64,000 nt of DNA from Ursus arctos (Eukaryota; Chordata; Mammalia; Carnivora; Ursidae): NCBI RefSeq assembly GCF_023065955.2, contig NW_026622952.1, forward strand, positions 32,598,313 through 32,662,312. Direction: 5' to 3'. Below the pieces are notes generated by a model. It was not told the origin of the DNA. It was given only the letters and a program-made list of their open reading frames with translations, and made no database searches. Numbering within the stretch: the stretch's first letter is position 1; every line of letters begins with the position of its first letter. A program made the translations under genes and the position numbers. Of this stretch, positions 60,090-64,000 are shown piece after piece.

Positions 60090-60290
60090 AGATCATTTTT
60101 AGATTTTAGTGCTGGACTTGCCGCTTCCTATTTGTATGTCCTTGGGCAAATTAATCACCTTTTTATGCTTCAGATCCTTTATCTGAAAAGTGGAGATGGT
60201 AATATCTAATTCAAAGGGTTGTTTGGAACATGAAATGAGTGAGGATAAAATGCCTGACTCAGAGTAAGGCCTATGCAAGTGTTAATGGCA
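60090..60290 (+). mobile_element. MIR SINE, plus strand
   Basis: gtgctggacttgccgcttcc, 'tgtatgtccttgggcaaattaatcacc', 'tcagatcctttatctgaaaagtgg', 'caaagggttgtttggaacatgaaatgag' and 'aaaatgcctgactcagagtaagg' follow the MIR consensus end to end. One of the best-preserved MIRs here. Confidence 0.88.
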
Positions 60291-60607
60291 GTAATTGTAA
60301 TTCGTATTCTTAGTAATGTGTGTGAGACAGGGTTTCTTTATTTGTTTACTTTGTTTTTGTTGTTAGTGCACTGATCTGGGGGTTGCCTGATTAAGAAGGT
60401 AAGACACAAAAATTTCTCCTGGCTCATTTAGGAAATAAACTCAGAGAGAAATTGTGGTCCTGGGAAAGCCCTAGAAAAAACAGTAAGAATCACAGCTATG
60501 ATTCCAAAAGCCCCTTTTAGAAGATTCTTCACAAGTGCCATAACCAGATATTTAGCTAATAGTAGTGACTTTCTATCTCTAGTAGACTGGAAACAAATGG
60601 CAAACTG
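60291..60607. other. Unique sequence
   Basis: Nothing recognised. A non-coding pseudo-exon at 60367-60398 is discussed among the rejected items. Confidence 0.45.
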
Positions 60608-60980
60608 TCCTAGCTGGGGTTGCTAGGACAAAACACCCTAGACTGGGTGATTTAAACAACACACTTCTGTTTCTTACACTTAATGGAGGCTGTGAAGTCC
60701 AAGATCAAGGTAGCAAGAGATTCACTTCTTGGTGAGGGCCCTCTTCCTGGCTTACATGTAGTCCCTTCTTGCGATATCCTCACATGAGGGGACTCTCTTG
60801 TGTCTTCCTTTTTTTTATTTTTTATTTGTTTATTATTATTATTTTTTTAAGTGCACTAATCACATCATGGGGGCTGCACCATCCTGATCTCCCATAAACC
60901 TAGTTATCTCCCTGCTCATACCATCGTATTGGGAATCACGGTTTGCACATAGGCATTTTGGTAGCACACAAAGCTCCTGT
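60608..60980 (-). mobile_element. MaLR-type solitary LTR (MST/MLT1-like), minus strand, split by a T-rich tract
   Basis: The plus strand starts gctggggttgctaggacaaa acaccctagactgggtgatt taaacaac, then 'gaggctgtgaagtccaagatcaagg' and 'cctcacatgagggga'. After a T-rich stretch (60809-60853) it continues 'gtgcactaatcacatcatggggg' to 'gcattttggtagcacacaaa', the complement of the LTR start. The T-rich tract is not part of the consensus. Non-coding. Confidence 0.8.
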
Positions 60981-62584
60981 CTGTAAGGCTGGCCAATGTC
61001 ATTTTGTCTGAATATATTCGTCCTAGACAACCTTTGGCTCACAGCACGTGACTGGGAATGCGATCCCCTGAAGGAGAGCAGGATATCAGAGAGGCCTCGC
61101 CTTTCATAAAATTTGTGCTTTGTTTCCTCATAAACAACTGTAACCTCAAGTTGAATTTTTTTTTTTTTTTTACCTACCGTCCCCCCCATTTATTTTCTTC
61201 TTAAAATTAAAAGTGAAAAGGAAGAATGATATTCAAAGTGATCGAGGGCACAGTTGTGCATTATAACTGGGTTTGGGCCGCTGTTATATTCCTCTCTATA
61301 ATCACATCAATATTGCCTTGAAAACATAGCATATGGCAGAGAGAAAAATGACTCACAATTGATGTGCAATCCAGCTGTGATTTGTCCTCCTGTGGGGTTA
61401 AAAATAAATTCCTGATCAGATTTAAATTGTATAGAGAAATACATTTACCGGTGTCCCAGATGCATATAATATCTATTTTTTTTTTTTTATCTGAACCACA
61501 CACATTCATATATTTTTCTTGGTAGTTACAGGATTTGAAGACTAATAAATAGGTGGGGAAAATGACCTTAATTTAGGTTGAAAATAAAAGTTTGATAAAA
61601 TGAATTATTAAATTCATCACATGAATGATGATCTAAAAAATTATAATCTATAATTAAGTAGATTCCCATGAAAACACAGTATTTATCACCCTTTTGTAAT
61701 TGACTTAAGTGATATAATCACAGAATAAAAAGACCAAACTCAAATAAGTGAATATACTTCTATTAATAACATGCAATTATCAAAGTAGTAAAAGTATATA
61801 TTATTTAATTTTAAGCAAAATATTATTTCTATAAAGTATTTTTCTAGTGATTTCTATAAAAGAATATGCAAAAGTTCGTGAGTGTATTTTTATAGGATGA
61901 CATAACTGAACCTTAGATTTAAAATGCATTTGTACTTAGCAGATTTTAATGTGTGTGGAATAAAAACCGTTTTCTTAGTTTTGAAGAAAATTGCTTTTTT
62001 TCTGGTTTGATATATTATGTTTATTTTAACTATCCTTTAAAATATTGAAAAACTAAAACAATACTTTGTTAGGAGTATATATTCAACTGGAATGTAATTA
62101 GTTTGAATTTTCCCCTTCATTAAGCATATGGGCAAATCAGATGTGCATTTTCATTTCAGAGGTTTTTATGGGGAAAATACATAAATGTAATTAGAAGCAT
62201 TCTCATTAATTTATCTTTGATTTCTTGCCATTCTGCATACATGTCCAATTTCACATCTATGCAGGCCATTATCTTGAATCAAGTTTCTGCTTTAGGGGAT
62301 CTGGATCATCATTACATTTGTAAAGCTTTCTGTCACTTCGAAATATTCACAAAAGGAGCATTGATGTTTAGTCACCAGAATTTTTTAAAATAAAGGCAGA
62401 TAATAGAGTGAGTGGCTTAAAAAGTCCTTTTGAAGTTACTAAGATTTGTAATTTGTCAATGTGAGTCACTTTTAAACATGTGCTGTGGACTGCCTTATGA
62501 CAAGACCTGAGTTACAACCAATTCAAAAGATACTAACAAGGATATTACTTTTTAAGTAAAGTCTGCCAAATACGGTTTCAAAGA
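60981..62584. other. Unique AT-rich sequence; possible conserved non-coding DNA
   Basis: No repeat recognised between about 61500 and 62580. T-runs lie at 61156-61171 and 61478-61489. 62090-62345 is rich in taattag/ttaatt motifs (homeodomain-like cores). Only alignment could show whether it is conserved. Confidence 0.35.
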
Positions 62585-62720
62585 AGAGTGTCTAAATGTT
62601 CTTGGAAAGTGCTGTTTACTTGAGGACACAGAGTATGTCTTTTACTCTGGCCTCAGTATAACTTAATAAAATGTCGGAGCACAGGATAGGTAATTAATAA
62701 ATGCTTATTGAAAGAGAAAT
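62585..62720 (+). mobile_element. L2 3' end, plus strand
   Basis: acttgaggacacagagtatg tcttttact, then gcacaggataggtaattaat aaatgcttattgaaag, follow the L2 3' UTR (ccttgagggcagggactgtg .. cacatagtaggtgctcaataaat .. ttgaatg). Confidence 0.65.
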
Positions 62721-63164
62721 GCCACAGACTTAAAAATAAATACTGTTTTTCCAAATACTGCTATTAAGCTTATTCTAACTGTGAATTCAAATGATTCATG
62801 TCTCATTAATCTGAGGACCCTTTTCTTCCCCAGCAACTGTTCTCTCAGTCAGAAACTTTCAACAAGTAATAATCAATGAGCAAAATAAATATGGTCACTG
62901 TTTTCAAAAAACATCCTTTAATGACAGTAATTAAATAAGTACTTAGACAAGTATGCAATTATAAAACGTTGCAAGTTCTTTGAAGAAAAACAAGTTCTGT
63001 AAGAGGGTATTTTAATACATATGCCCTGGTACCACCCATGCAAAACTTTCAAAAGCAAACCACAATGATCTTTGATCATGCATATATAGGAGGAAAAAAT
63101 AAATAAAACAACAACAAAACATGTCAGGTAATGGTACACATTAAAGAAAACCAGAGCTTGACGC
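62721..63164. other. Unique sequence
   Basis: Nothing recognised. Confidence 0.45.
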
Positions 63165-63650
63165 TATTTAAAATGGTAAAAACAGATTTTATTCAGAAAC
63201 TGTAGCTCTAGGAGAAAAGAGACCCCGGTACCAACTGGGCCCAGATCTGCATACAGAATGAACAGTAGAGGGTTCACAGTCAAGGAGCCCTGTGGGGATC
63301 AGTGGATAGAAAATTACTAAAGGGAAACATCAAGAGCATTCTGATGAGGTCAGTTTGAGGGGATTCCTGCTGAAGGCAGGCCAGGCTGGTAGGACATCAC
63401 CTGAGAGATAATGAGGGCTGGGAAATTTTGATCATATATTGAGGGTGGAGGATTCTGCTTGAACTAATTCAGTGGGACTTCCATGCAAAGACAGGCACAG
63501 AAGTCCAAAGGCTGAGGTCTAATTGAGAAGAGGGTTGAAAGGAGCCTGAGTACAGTTAGGTCAAGGACAGTGTCTTTGCGGTACACTCCAGCACCGGGTG
63601 CACCTACTTCTGGAGAAGACAGAAGGGATAGGACACGCAGAGTTTGACTT
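63165..63650 (-). other. Possible minus-strand LTR or transcript 3' end
   Basis: This block is GC-richer than its flanks and starts on the plus strand with aaacagattttattcagaaa ctgtagctc. On the minus strand that is an aataaaatctg polyadenylation signal at the very end of the block. This pattern fits an LTR or a retrocopy 3' end. I recall similar LTR-like sequence but cannot name it. No open frame is convincing. Confidence 0.35.
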
Positions 63651-64000
63651 TATCTGTATTTCCAAATTTGTATACAACAGAAGACTGAAGCAGACATCAC
63701 AAAATGTTAACTTTGCTAAATCCAGGTAGTAGTTATCTGTTGCCTTATTTAGTGAATCTTGAGATACTTTGTAACATATGAATTATCTTTTAGAAAAGAA
63801 ACGTTATTGCAGCTGAGCTCTGAAGATGAGTAGAAAGGACTTTGAAGGAGTGTGAATAAGGGGTGGGGTCCAGAGAGGATAGCATTACTCAGCTTAAAAC
63901 AAGAACATCAAGCTATCAGAAATAAGATGTACATTAAGTGTATTTAGAGGTGCATATATGTGTGTGAGGGTACAAATAACATTTATATATCATTGGTGAT
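63651..64000. other. Unique sequence to window end
   Basis: Nothing recognised. Confidence 0.4.

Noticed and set aside
60367..60398. Pseudo-exon: T-rich acceptor ttgttgttag and aag/gtaaga donor
   Set aside because: All three frames contain a stop in 31-32 bases, so it cannot be an internal coding exon.

Overview
This window is mammalian nuclear DNA. No complete protein-coding gene is visible: the longest stop-to-stop open frames are about 100-160 codons, lie on both strands, and many fall inside repeats. The best organism marker is the tRNA-Lys-derived CAN-SINE (SINEC) family, of which at least 13 copies end in the hallmark gagccacccaggcgcccc (or its complement). These SINEs are restricted to Carnivora. 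Four copies carry the 'gacagccag(c/t)gagagagggaacacaagcagggggagtgggagagg' type of body, which I recall from bears and their relatives rather than dogs, so an arctoid caniform (bear-like) is the best guess. This rests on recall, not on a search.

Layout. 1-9.7 kb: mostly unique sequence, with two SINEs, an L2 remnant, a CTTTT microsatellite and one good-looking minus-strand candidate exon (5430-5502). 9.7-16.7 kb: dense repeats, namely MIRs, an L2 stub, two LTRs and a 3' L1 fragment invaded by SINEs. 16.7-20.6 kb: unique. 20.65-23.3 kb: a 5'-truncated minus-strand L1 with recognisable ORF2 remnants. 23.8-28.2 kb: L2 pieces, an exact 54-bp duplication with a fold-back, an LTR and a MIR. 29.1-31.4 kb: a 77-bp inverted repeat followed by five SINEs in 1.7 kb. 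31.4-36.3 kb: an exact 83-bp dispersed duplication, a MER20 copy and a degenerate RTE-like reverse-transcriptase fragment. 36.3-40.4 kb: unique AT-rich DNA with a plus-strand candidate exon (38136-38190). 40.5-47.9 kb: L2, a hAT-type MITE, SINEs, a CA microsatellite and an L1 inserted in a MIR. 48-64 kb: largely unique DNA with an MLT1 LTR carrying a GATA microsatellite, a long L2 ORF2 remnant, MIR, another LTR and L2 ends.

The window reads as intergenic DNA or the interior of very large introns. The most unusual signals are not genes: two exact short dispersed duplications (54 and 83 bp), one ending in a templated fold-back palindrome; a diverged long inverted repeat; and a rare non-L1 reverse-transcriptase fossil. 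All repeat family names are from memory of consensus sequences. Boundaries of old repeats (L2, MIR, MLT) are approximate to tens of bases.
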